Part shown: piece after piece, positions 12,206 through 23,429 of the stretch | Layout of the letters: every line of letters begins with the position of its first letter | Numbering within the stretch: the stretch's first letter is position 1 | Source of the DNA: Seriola aureovittata | Lineage: Eukaryota > Chordata > Actinopteri > Carangiformes > Carangidae | NCBI RefSeq assembly: GCF_021018895.1 | Contig: NC_079382.1 | Span: 14,985,501 to 15,049,500 of the forward strand | Direction of reading: 5' to 3' | Length of the DNA stretch: 64,000 nucleotides | The notes under the pieces: model-generated | What the model was told of the DNA's origin: nothing | Database searches by the model: none | The model's input: the letters and a program-made list of their open reading frames with translations, nothing else | Position numbers and translations under genes: made by a program

Positions 12206-13891
12206 TAAGTTAGCAGCAATCTTAATTTCAATCTTCACTGTTTTTTTAATTTTGCAGTTATTAAATACATTTGGCTGGTTCACAGAGGGAACAGTTTGGG
12301 AGGTATCTCTTTACATTTGGTATTTTGACCATGTAGCTGCCAGCTACCCCTGGACACAGTTCTTTTGATCGAAGCCCTGTGAAAACAAACTCACCATGAC
12401 CACTGTGGCTAAAGAAGAAGAGACTATCAGCCCAAAGCAAACCCAGTGGGACAGCTTTGATATCTGGCTGTTTTCAGTAAGATGTGCATTTTTGATCTGC
12501 AGTTGAATATGAGACAAAATACTGTAGACAGCAAGCTTTGATATAGCCCCTCCACCCCTTCCAATTTTTAATATAATTGATGCAAGCAGGGAGGGCAATT
12601 GAGTAAATATCTGTAGTCTGTTACCTAGTGATAATAGTACTTAAATATGACTCTATGATTTGTGATCCATCATCCATCTCATAATCTCATCATTTTTTAT
12701 TATTTTTGTGATGTTCTGGGCCTGGAGGAGAATATCTGCCATAGAGTAGCATAAATGTTATTTCTGTAGCACTGCAGGGCTCAATCTGAGCAAGTCTCTC
12801 CTTTAGCTGAGCAGCAGAGAACCAAGAAAAGAGATTCTGATGTCAAGTGGAGACAAGAACTCTAGTAGTAATAGCAGTTTTAATGTGACTGTGGCACCCT
12901 GTCTGACTCATAGCTGTGAGTAATTAATTCATAAACAACAATGTGTATGTGATAACTCAGCCGGTATTCTCAGAGAACATAGACCCAATATCTAATTCAG
13001 AACCAAGAGACAAACATATATGCTATATATGTGTACTGCTTTGTGCACAGTCCTTAGGATTTAACTAATCTAACCTTAAATAAGTGTTTTAGTTAACTAA
13101 CGTTCACCATGCCTTAACCATTGCTTATTTGCCATGGCAGTCATTCCCTAACCTTAACTAAACACCAGTTGCCATGTGCAGATATTTTAAAATCAAAGTG
13201 AAACTGTTGGGATGGCGTGAATCGTCCAACATCAGCGTCCTGTCTAGCAACAGGTTTTGTCTCTCAGTGTCCAAAACGTGATACCACCACAAATGAGGGA
13301 CACTCGCATTTTCACAATTTACATGGTTTAACTTAGAATCTGGGCACAGTGTTATGTTTAAAACTACATGGATGTTTCTAAATCTGGCTTATTCAATATC
13401 TTGTAGCAATAGCAACAAAAAAAAAAGAAAAAAAATTCAATACCATCTGAAGCGGCTGTAATTAATGTAAAATAAAGTATGCACATTCTAGATCTACACT
13501 GAGATCAGGTAAAGTATACAAAGGACACTAATAGCACTACGATTTGAATGCACCATATACATTTGCAATCACTCACACAATGTCATTTTTCTTATGATGT
13601 GGAAAATTCATTTTGGTGGAGCATCAGTGAATGAATGGACGCCTGATGGATCTGCTTCAGAGGTTCTTCAGAAATGAAAGTAATGCATCGCTGCTAATCA
13701 AGCCTGTTGCTTGAGTGAAGATCTATTAAAGGCTGGAAAGAGGGGATGTAGTGGTGTAGTGCTTTAATAAGCATTTCCCATCTCAAGCAGAAATATGCTC
13801 GCATTTTCAAATCATTGACCGTGGGCGTTTTGTTTACACCCTTTCAACAACCTGTCACTTCACTAGTCAGTCTATTCAGATATGCACTTGT

Positions 13892-13923
<32 letters not shown>
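13892..13923. repeat. Poly-G run (32 bp)
   Basis: An uninterrupted run of 32 G, the longest homopolymer in the window. It could form stacked quadruplex structures. The exact length is probably unreliable. Confidence 0.9.
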
Positions 13924-13924
<1 letters not shown>

Positions 13925-14066
13925 AATTATAAATGTTGTACTTTTGAATACTTTTAAATGTATCAAAACTTACCATGACATTATCAAACACTCAGAATAG
14001 ATTTGGGTTGTCAGCAGGTCAATCACATGTTATTGAATCATTTCACTGGCACATCTTGGGAAACAA

Positions 14067-14260
14067 TGGGATACTCTAAATTGACCATAGGTGTGGCTGT
14101 GAGTGTGAATGGTTGTCTGTCTCTATGTGTTTGCCCTGCAATGGACTGGCGACCTGTCCAGGGCGTACCCCGCCTCTCGCCCGAAAAGATGCTGGGATAG
14201 GCTCCAGCCCCCCCGCGACCCTACTAGAGGATAAGCGGTAGAAAATGGATGGATGGATGG
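14067..14260 (+). mobile_element. Short retroposon with (GGAT)n tail and 14-bp target-site duplication
   Basis: The 194-bp insert is bracketed by two identical copies of ATCTTGGGAAACAA (14053-14066 and 14261-14274). It ends in GGATGGATGG, and the body includes GACTGGCGACCTGTCCAGGG and GGATAAGCGG. These are features of a repeat tail very common in teleost genomes, derived from a non-LTR retrotransposon 3' end. The perfect direct repeats plus the 3' tandem tail indicate target-primed reverse transcription of a 5'-truncated or SINE-like copy. The exact LINE clade (RTE/Rex3-like or L2-like) cannot be settled by eye. Confidence 0.85.
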
Positions 14261-14469
14261 ATCTTGGGAAACAAATGTTTTTTTTTATTTATGTAATCTA
14301 CTGACTTTTTTTTAAATTTTGAATTTGGCAGTACCGTTCCAACATGGCACTGGGATTGATGTCCACTGGCATAGACCTACATCTTGTACACTGAATTCTC
14401 CTGTAACATCTGTCACACCAGTGCACTGTCAGCATTATATAGTGTAGACAGGAACACATAAACTCCTGA

Positions 14470-14990
14470 GGAATGAGAACAAATTTAGATTTAAATGTAT
14501 TTGTATAGCACCATCTCATACAAAGGCAGTTTAAAGTGCTTCACATAAAAACAGAATAAAAAGGCAAAACATTTGTGCTCATACACAGAAACGTACACGC
14601 ATGCATACACATAAACACACACACGCCTACGATGTGTTCATTTAAGAGAAAGCTCGGCTGAAGAGGAAAGTCTTTAGTTTGGATTTGAAACAACACAGCA
14701 AGTCTAAGATCAGCAGGCAAACTGCTCCATTCTTTAGGTGCATAAATGAAAGCTTTCACCAGAAAGCATGGAGATTTTTCCACCTGAGAGATCAGCTACT
14801 GACAGCATGTCTATGCACTGAGGAGCCAGACCATGAAGAGGAGAATTTTAAATTGCACTCTGACCATATCATTTAGCAAGTGAACGTTCTGGAGAGCTGG
14901 AGTTAATGTAGTCTGATGTTTCTGTCAAACCAGGAAACTGATTGAATTAATAGCAAATAGGAATAAATCTGAGTCAGGGAATATATCATA
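14470..14990. repeat. Probable old teleost dispersed repeat
   Basis: The phrases TTTAAAGTGCTTCACATAAAA and GAAGAGGAAAGTCTTTAGTTTGGATTTGAA are, from memory, typical of a widespread fish interspersed repeat. An internal CA-rich patch lies around 14590-14630. No ends were defined, so the coordinates are approximate. Confidence 0.4.
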
Positions 14991-15451
14991 GATGATAATG
15001 ACACTTCATTTTAGATAATGCTGATCATTATTATCCTAATGTGTGAGTAGTTCTTAGAAGTCTGTGAGTCTGACTACTAATTAATCTTTCCAAATTAACT
15101 CTGTCATATTAGCATCATTTGTCTCCTCAAATATAGTGGTGTGTCAGACTATTGTAAAGTGTTATCATGCATAATTCATAATGTTATTATGTATATTATA
15201 CTGTCATTGGCTGGTTGGGTTCATGTCCACTTATCTCTGTTTTTCAACACTATTTATTATTTCAAGGAAAAAGTGATAATGATACCTAAAGCTGTTGAAT
15301 AAGTGAAACTGTGTTGGGAAAAAAAAGACTATTTCACCTTAATCGTCCAAATACATAATTTTATATTCAAACATTATGCCTTTAAAATGTGAAAGTCTGA
15401 TTTATGTTGTGTGTGAATATGTAAACTATTTGTATGTACTTGCAATATGTT

Positions 15452-15461
15452 TATATAAAAG
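15452..15461 (+). promoter_or_regulatory. Candidate TATA box of mrap2
   Basis: TATATAAAAG lies about 490 bp upstream of the mrap2 ATG. Transcription would start near 15485-15490. The leader from there to 15943 contains several upstream ATGs. A possible 5'-UTR intron could run from a GTGAGG donor at 15653 to a TAG acceptor ending at 15929, which would remove some of them, including the 71-codon frame at 15663. This is inference; mammalian MRAP2 also has a non-coding first exon. Confidence 0.35.
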
Positions 15462-15942
15462 CCACCTCAAAATTCAGTCTGAGGTCTTAAATAGATCCTT
15501 CAGCTGCACTAAAAACACCTCCTCTTGTAAGGAATCAACATTTTTTGCAGCGTGAGCTCAGTATCCCAGGGAGTGAATGAACCGCCAGGAGAGGGGATGC
15601 TGGATAACGGCGATGCGCACTGAGCAAGTGCTGCTTCGCTCTCAGGACTGCCGTGAGGATGGATGGAGTTTTTGCGTAACGGAAAAGCGATGGGTTTCCC
15701 TGCTCTTTACCAACCTTTCTGGCACGTTTTTAAAATCCAGAGGAGGGACATGATAATCAGGGAGTTGTTTGCGGAATTCCCAAATTCACAGACTGTAGAC
15801 TTGATTTCAACAACAGAGAGGTTTCACGTGATGATGCTTTGTAAACTTTACGCGTGTGGTAACCTCGTAGCCATTTAAACAGCTTCCTCGCTGGATCGAT
15901 TTCATTTATTTCCTATATTGCCAAGGTAGGTGAAACGTTGAA

Positions 15943-17863
15943 ATGTCTGACTTCCACAACCGGAGCCAAACCAGCGCACGTCGCAGTGACTACGTGTGGC
16001 AGTATGAATATTATGATGACGAGGAGCCCGTGTCTTTTGAGGGACTCAAAGCGCACAGATGTAAGCTGAATACAACACTGAGACAATCTGCTGTTGCCTT
16101 TACTGCCTTTTACTTTGTGCAGCGTGTGTGTGTGCGTGTGCGTGTGTGTGCGCGCGCCTTTCAATGCATGCATGAGTCCACAGTATTTGTGCATGAGAAA
16201 AATGTGTAACAGCAAACAAGGTGACTCATCTGTGATTAATTATTAATGATTATTTATTTATTTTCTGCATTGTTTTTATTGCTTCAGCAGTGGTGACAGG
16301 GCTATACCTGCTTCTCTGGCAGCAATGTGTCATGCAGCACCTGTGCTGGTGTTTTATCTTCCACCTGTAATGAACAAGCCACTTAATAAGACACACACAC
16401 AAAAAAATGGCCATCAGCAAACATTATAGACAAGTGGGCAGCTGCAATCTTCTAATCAAATTTAACAAACATTGAATGCTCTATCTGAGTAAATGAGGGT
16501 TTTGCTCTCAGAGAGAGAGGGCCCCTGAGATCAATTACAATCACAAGCACAGGGGTGGGGTGGGGTGAGAGAGATGGCTCCAATCATTAAATCAATGTAC
16601 ATCATCATAATAATAATAAGATTATTTTTTTCTCTCTGGCATTTCAGACTCCATCGTCATTGGCTTCTGGGTCGGACTGGCCGTGTTTGTCATTTTCATG
16701 TTCTTTGTCCTCACGCTGCTCACAAAGACAGGAGCGACACATCAAGAGTGAGTATACCAGGGGGCTACAGTAGCTACAGCCCACGTTTGGTCTCATGTGT
16801 GACTTTTATATCCGGGCCTGCGGGGGATTAAAGCTCCAAAGGAGAACTCGGGCAGTTCATCTCTCGCTCTTCTTCTCATCTCAGAAGAGACGGGGGCAGC
16901 TTTCACGTCTGAGGGGTGAACTCAGACAGAGGCAGGGCTGTAATGAGTTCTACTGGTGCTTTTGTTATTCTGACAGTAGACTATGTTGGGAGGTGTTTTA
17001 CTCTGGGGACCAGCGGTTGCTGTCGTGCACGTGACGTTATTGTGCTGTTATGAAAGGCTGATATTTGACCTGCCGATAGCAAGGTCAGACTGACAACAGC
17101 ACTGAGGAAAGTCTGAACTATGAATGAAATAGGGAATTTATTGGCTGGTAGTACGTCACCCCCCCCCCCCCCCCCCCACATATTCTTTTTTCAGAAAAAT
17201 AAGATGGATTTTTTTTTTTTTTAATATTAACATCGAGGCACAGACATCTTTAGTCATTTTAAGTGTTTGCCTACAGCTACACCCAGGATAAAATTAATAA
17301 TAAAAGCTCCTCACATTCTCAAAACCCTTTCCTGCTGCAATCACACTCTGGCTCTTTCCTTCTTTCCTAACAGAAACCCAGACTCTGCTGAAAAGCGTCA
17401 TCGACCAGGGAGCTGTCTGGTAGACATCAGTGGTTCCCAGGAGGAAAACGACAAAGCCTTTTCTCGCCCATTGCTAGCGGAGTCCCACTCATATTTTCAT
17501 TTCTATATCAACGAGGAGGATAAGGGTGAGGGGAAGCAAAAACCAGAGGAGAAAAGTGTTGCAAAGCATTGCGGGGCCGGAGCCCAGCAGGCAACCTGCA
17601 GGGGACCCAGAGGCAGCAGCTCCTCAGGGATGAATGATACGGAAGCGGACACTGAGGAAGCCGGGGGCCACAGACCTCTCAACGGACTAATAGAGGAGAG
17701 TAAGACAGACAGAGAGTGTGCCTTCCTGTCTCACTTCAACATCCCAAACTTTGTGAACTTGGAGCAGAGTTCAGCACTGGGAGAGGATGATCTGCCGTAC
17801 GAACCGTCCGTCATACTGGAGCGCCGGTCTCACTCTCAGGATGCTCACTGTGACATCCACTAA
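15943..17863 (+). CDS. mrap2: Melanocortin-2 receptor accessory protein 2 (3 coding exons)
   Basis: Coding exons are 15943-16060, 16648-16747 and 17374-17863; phases join cleanly to give 235 aa. Residues 6-8 (NRS) are an N-glycosylation sequon in the place conserved in MRAP2. Then come an acidic, tyrosine-rich juxtamembrane segment (YEYYDDEEPVSFEGLKAHR, 21-39) and one transmembrane helix (about 43-65, starting VIGFWVGLAVF). After it lies a long polar C-terminal tail. In the family, MRAP2 forms an antiparallel homodimer in the ER and plasma membrane and modulates melanocortin receptors (MC2R, MC4R) and some other GPCRs, so it affects feeding and growth. In fish it alters MC4R response to ACTH and alpha-MSH. 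The large last exon encoding the tail is typical. Teleosts often have mrap2a and mrap2b; which one this is cannot be decided here. Confidence 0.96.
16123..16157. repeat. (GT)n/(GC)n tract in mrap2 intron 1
   Basis: An alternating purine-pyrimidine run of GT and GC steps, a sequence type able to adopt Z-DNA. It lies about 60 bp after the first coding exon. Confidence 0.8.
17159..17177. repeat. Poly-C run (19 bp) in mrap2 intron 2
   Basis: An uninterrupted run of 19 C, followed at about 17210 by a T run. It is intronic, about 200 bp before the last coding exon. Confidence 0.9.
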
Positions 17864-18531
17864 GGCTGTTTCTATACAAAGAGATGACAGGCATGGGCAG
17901 AATGCCTTTGTTATGTTATTTGCTTTCATTTCAAGGGGTCATTAATGGCCTGGCAGAGGGAAACATACTCACCCGCCACACATCTACCTTTCCTCCCATA
18001 GCTTCTCTGCTTGGAGTGTTTTTAGGTTTTTCAACAAAGGGTACAAAGGATGGCCAACAATTCTGTATTAAGTGAAACACATTTATAAAATGACTTTTCA
18101 TCCCAAAGATAAAATAGCTTCACAAATACTACCTTTAACTGCAAGTACTGAGCTCCACTGAATTGAATGTGGCTGTACTGTATCAAGACATGATGACTTT
18201 CCGCACAGGGACAGATTAAAAAAAAAGGCACCAGGGAGCAATGCTTTGTAGAATTCATTCAGATATCATTTCTGTCTTATTCTCTTCTGAGCATAGTAGG
18301 CAGTGGATCCTATCTCTCCAACAAGAAACAAATGCCAGCGGCTCTGCCAACAAGATTAAAAGCAGAGAATTGAATTAATTTTCACTCTAACATGAAATGC
18401 CTTCTATTACAAAAAGGTGGAGTGTTCTTTAACTGTATATTAAGTAACCTAGTCTATGAGACAGGTAACCTGGGAGCTTGGATGATAATGTGATATTGTA
18501 CTTTTGTAGTCAGAATTCTGTTCATGGCCCA

Positions 18532-18537
18532 AATAAA
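18532..18537 (+). terminator. Polyadenylation signal of mrap2
   Basis: AATAAA lies about 670 bp after the mrap2 stop codon. A second one at about 18906 is possible, but it lies beyond repeat-like sequence, so the first is favoured. Confidence 0.5.
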
Positions 18538-18654
18538 GCCTACCTGTATTCTTTTGGAAATCAACTCAACATTGATGTGGTGTAGCATTTGTTAACATTA
18601 AATAATGGCTATGAATTTGAATCTGTGTCAGCTGTAATAACAATATACAAAAAC

Positions 18655-18850
18655 TTAAAGCTGCACTGATCATTATTTTTTAAAGTGCAATGAATCAAAT
18701 GACTCTGTGTGATGTGAGGGGACTGGATATTGGACTTACAAACTCCTCCAGATGAATGCTAATGTTAAAATGTTATGTCATATCAACTCTATAAAGTGGT
18801 AATATTTCAGTGTTGTGTTCACGACTTGTAGCGAGAAGTAGCCAAAAAAG
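18655..18850 (+). repeat. Dispersed repeat, probable copy C
   Basis: GATATTGGACTTAC and GATGAATGCTAATGTTA recur in the same order as in the copies at 11990 and 42360 (ATATTGGACTT, then TGAATGCTAATGT). The copy is diverged and its ends are not defined. Confidence 0.4.
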
Positions 18851-20738
18851 TGAATGAATGCAGGTTTGAGTTATGTCGTCTCAAATTTTGTTTCACCATG
18901 GTGACAATAAAGTAGAATATCTATACTCATGTAAACACAGTGAGAATTATCAGAGTTATCAAATTGCAAGTATTATTGTAATTGATGTTAAAATGTGTTT
19001 GTAATGTCTTCAGTGTCACACATGCTGAGGTGCCCTGCACTTCTGTCTGTGTCTTTATTCATGCAAAAAATCCTAACCCTTTCCAGTCACGACAAATTAA
19101 ATGTGCTTTGAGCAGTATCGGGTGATGATTATGTAAAGGTTGTCACATATCAGCAAATGCACAAGCTAGGTATATTTGGCTGACGGACGGATGTGCTGCG
19201 AATGCCAGAGAATCTATCAACATTAACGCAACGCTGACCTCACCAAATCAGCCTTTCAGATTTTTGACAAACAGTCCATTAGTTCTCTTCCTGAGGTGCG
19301 AGGGAAAATAAATGTTCAAAACATTCATTCTCGTCTCCTACGCTGATGGTTCTCATGTTTGTTGAAAGGCAGACAGTTGGGACTAGGCTGAACAAATGGG
19401 ATTAGTTAGTTGCCAAGGACTGTTTGCAGAAACGGCCTCTGCAATTTGGTCAATGTTTTTTTTCTATCCGTACGAAGCAGGGAAATGTTGTTCTTTAATT
19501 AATTTAGCGTATTATCACATTCTTCTACGTGAAGCGATTAGTTGTTTACTGACCAATGAACTATCATGGCAGCTGTCATGAGAAATTGTGCTAGAAATTG
19601 GTTATAGAACGCATGTTATAATCCAAATTTTCTGTCTTTCTCCACTTTTTTTTTCTTTCCAATTATCATATACGGCACGAATATTCCTTTATTTATATCT
19701 TTGTCACAGGGCTGAGAAATGCAAACCGTCAGACTGTCACTTTACCAGCACAGCTGAGTAGGTAATGCTCAGAAGTGTTGCTCAGAACCTCATGTGACAC
19801 CTGTGAAAGAGTTTAGAGCTCAGTTCTGCTGGAGTTAGCTCTGAATAAGGGACAGCAGAGTTCAGACACTCAAGAGCGTGTGTAGGCAGCGGGTTTAAAG
19901 TCTGAGGTTATGTAATGTAAACACGAACAAATGCTAAGGTTCATCAACAAGTGGATTTTCCGACTAAAACACAGCCAGAGAAATGTTTAAGTGCCTGCAG
20001 GATTGCCTTTCCTGGTGGGCGAGTTACCCTCAAACGAACTCAAAGACGTGTGTGACCTGTGAGTAGCACTGCAGGGAGGATGCACAAACAACGGCTTTCA
20101 CCACAAAGAATTCGTCATTCCCTCATGTCTGAGTGGCAGAACTTCAAAATAAAATTATTTTACACATCATCTGAGATGGTTGCTGTGGTGATTGTGGCAC
20201 ATGGCTCAATCACTCGGCGATAAGAGTGAGAGAGAGCAGCAGTGAGTCAGAATCTTATTTATCTTCTGATTGAGGGGGTGTTCAGTGAAACTGTGTCCAC
20301 TGTATAAATCTCTATGACAAGAAAGCTGACAGGCCATTTGCATGAAACACAAACCGTACAGAAAACGGAATATTCTCCATCTGTCAAACTCAGAATGTGT
20401 GAAAATATGTCAGCAACCATAGCCTCATATAACTGTATCCACAACCAGTGTATTCAACTCCTGATGTGCTTTGAGTACAACACATGCAAGAAGGAGCTCC
20501 AGTCGCCACATGCCTCAGCAGTTCAGGCCTGAACCAACTTCACCAAGACTGGCCTCCAGGGGTGCAGTTATCATCAACAACCAGTGGGTGGGGTGATGGA
20601 GTTACATCAATGCCACGCAAGGAGTCTGCCATTTGCTGTTTCCTAAATGCCCCAAGGCGGTCTCTCTAGGCACTGTAGTTGACATTTGGAGAGTTGCAAT
20701 GACGCTTCAACAAATGAGCAGCAAATGAGCAAACTGAT

Positions 20739-20767
20739 GGAGGGAGAGGGGAGGGGAGGGAGGGAGG
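20739..20767 (+). repeat. G-tract cluster with quadruplex potential
   Basis: Five closely spaced tracts of three or four G, separated by single A or AGA, fit the G-quadruplex pattern. This is a prediction from pattern only. Confidence 0.6.
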
Positions 20768-23429
20768 CAGGAGCAGGGACAGAGGAAAACATTTGCATTT
20801 TGCTAACGCGGAAAATTCTTAGGGATTTGGTGGGCGTTCAAAAGAAATGCTAGTCAAATATGTAATTACATAGTCGATTGCACGAAAACAAAACGCACAG
20901 CCTATTTTATGGGGTCCATGCACAGGCTGCCATGATACGAGAAAGCAAAACATTATAAAATATCCACAAGACAACATTGTTCCCAGTTTTCGAGAATGAG
21001 CACTGAAGAGGAGATGCACTGGAGATGAAGCCTCCATGATTGAATTCACCCAAGAAGAAGAAAGTTCAGACCCATGTCCAATATATCGAGAAATTATTTT
21101 TAGGCTTACACGTTCAAGAGCGAACTATCTTGGCCAAAGGTTACCTAAACAAGCTCACTCTATGTGTTATCTGAGAATTATAGCAGATGTATAAGATAAA
21201 TGCTCTGTGATAGGCACTGCATGACGCACTGCACCAAACCAACTGGCTCAAAGTCTCCTCACCTCTCTGTAACGTATAGCCATGTGTTTAGTAGCATGAA
21301 GGAGAAGGATTTGGGGCATTTATTTTAAATAAAATGATCAAAAAATTCATCAGACATTTTTTTTTTGATTTTATTTTTATTGTATCAAAACAAAAAACCT
21401 AACAGGATCTTTTCTTCTTTTTAATGTTTCTACTTTAAGACAACCATCCATGTGACTGAAGAGCATTTCCTGTATTATTATGTTTTATTACACTTTGAAT
21501 ATCACTGTTTCTCTTTGGTAAATGCACAATATCTATGATGGATCTACTTCAGGCTACCAATTATATTCTTATTCATAGTTATAAGTTTTCCCTAAAGTGA
21601 AAATTGTAGTCAGCCTAAATCCATTGCACTATTGGCAGCTATGCTGTCAAACCCAGACGCCACAGTTACAATCTTATTTGAAAAGTTAACAAAAGAAAAA
21701 TCACCAAATCTTTCACAGACATGGAATTAATCTTAAAAATGACACCTGAACTGCACTCAAGAGCCTCCCCATTGTACAATAAAGCCTAAAATCTATTCCT
21801 CTTCTTGCTTTTTGTCTTGTTGGCCTGGCCTCAGTAGCTTGCCAATTCAAATGTCGTGCCAAGCAAGCAAAAAATCTGGGTGGATCCCGAGAGTGAGTGA
21901 CTCCTTCGTTCTCATTCAACAGCAACAAAGCAGCTGTTTACACACGCCTGCAGTGGAGCTGCTCGCTGTAACAAAAAGAGGTCGCTTGTGGTGAGCAGCT
22001 GGCAAGTAAACATGTCTGTAACTGCGTCAGTGCGACACAGGGAAGTGAACAAAATCATTCTCGGCATATACTGTAAAACTCCTCCTGGCCTCAAAAACGA
22101 CTTCTTCTAACAGTGAATATTATAATTGGACAAATAGAAGTTGTTCGTTGTGACTCATCTCCTACTCATTTGTATTCCCAGTGTATAACAAGCTCTTGAG
22201 CTAATCCTTTCAATCCAGGCTGATTAGTCAAGCCAGCAGAGGTGAAGAGACAGTAAACGCTGCATGTTGTTTTTTTTTTCCTCAGTGTTTGTTAACATGC
22301 CTATATTTTTCCCTACTAATGGTTTATTTATAGCTCCAAACCAGTAAAACTAGACTTCCACTCCTCTGAGTGATAATTGTGATAAGTGGCATCATTTGCA
22401 TATGCTTCATATTGAGGACACGCTAACATGCGTTATAGCTGTCTTTTTTGTTTCTGAAATGCGTTAACATCCAAAAAACCCAGAGTATTTGATAATGGTA
22501 ACTGGGGAGAAAACCCAGCCAAATTATTAGCATTATGTCAGGTTCACCAATGCTTTTTGCTATTAGTAAGAGAAAAAAAACATGAAAGGCGAGTGTAAAT
22601 TTTTAATAGGGTGTAGAAAGAGACAGGTTTCAGTTTCTGTAGCACATAAATAAATTATGGGAAAGAGACAGGCAGAGAGGGGGAGTGCATTTGCATGTAT
22701 TTGTGAATGTGATGCATGTCAGGTGTGTGTTGCGTGTTCAGTGTGCACGTTGTATGTCTGTGTGAATAAAAGGGGTTTGAGGTGTAAGAACAGCCCTAAC
22801 TGCTGGTTTTAAAGGTGGGGCTCTGAGTTCAGATGATGGTCCTGCAGGGGGGTGCAGGCTGAGGGGTGAGGGGGGTCTTCTGCAAAATAATTTTAGTTGT
22901 TGATTGATTTTACCCATAAATCCATCAGAAAAACAGAATACCTAGGCAGTCTTTTACAAGAGGGGAGTCCATGGACTATAATGTTTGTCTATATAGCCAA
23001 AAGTCATTGTCTGTACCTGTTTTGTCTTTGTTTGAGGCACCAATAGGCAGTTGCTCAACAAACTGCCATAGCTGGCTGCTGTGTCACGGTGCTCAAAGCC
23101 TCGGGGGTGTGTAAGCAACCTGGCCCGGGCAGATTCCACCTGCACCTCAGCCCTCAACACCATGGGAAAATATAGCAACATTGACAATGACTTCTAAGTA
23201 GCGCAGGACTGCAAGAGTTAGCTTTGATATTTCCTAGTTGTAGAGAGCACTATTAGGCTAGTTATTAATATTAATCAGATGCAGGCTGGTCTGTCTGAAG
23301 AGGAACAGGTTCCCTCAAAAGAGGTGGCGGTGCGCTGAAAGGCTTCATTCTTCTGAGGGCTTTTTGCAGCGGGCTGCGTTTGACCGGTTTGTTCCTGAGA
23401 CAGCAGAGGAGACAGGAGACACACTGATC

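Larger units (their letters stand above)
6409..15440. other. Intergenic region between ripply2 and mrap2
   Basis: No exon with matching splice sites or a recognisable family was found in this 9-kb interval, which separates two genes transcribed away from each other. It contains simple repeats and mobile-element remnants, listed separately. Short open frames scattered through it look like chance. Both flanking genes are developmentally or neuroendocrinologically regulated, so conserved enhancers are plausible, but single-sequence reading cannot find them. Confidence 0.5.
18540..23300. other. Intergenic region between mrap2 and crybg1
   Basis: No convincing exon was found. The stretch holds a repeat remnant at about 18655-18850, a purine-rich G-tract cluster at 20739-20767, and scattered T-rich runs. 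The crybg1 promoter probably lies near its right end, but no clear TATA box was seen. Confidence 0.45.

Noticed and set aside
15663..15878. 71-codon frame upstream of mrap2
   Set aside because: It probably lies in the mrap2 5' UTR or its first intron; no family resemblance. It could act as an upstream frame if retained, but there is no evidence.
17184..17194. Acceptor-like TTCTTTTTTCAG in mrap2 intron 2
   Set aside because: Using it would bring an in-frame stop after about 19 codons, while the acceptor at 17373 gives the conserved full-length tail.
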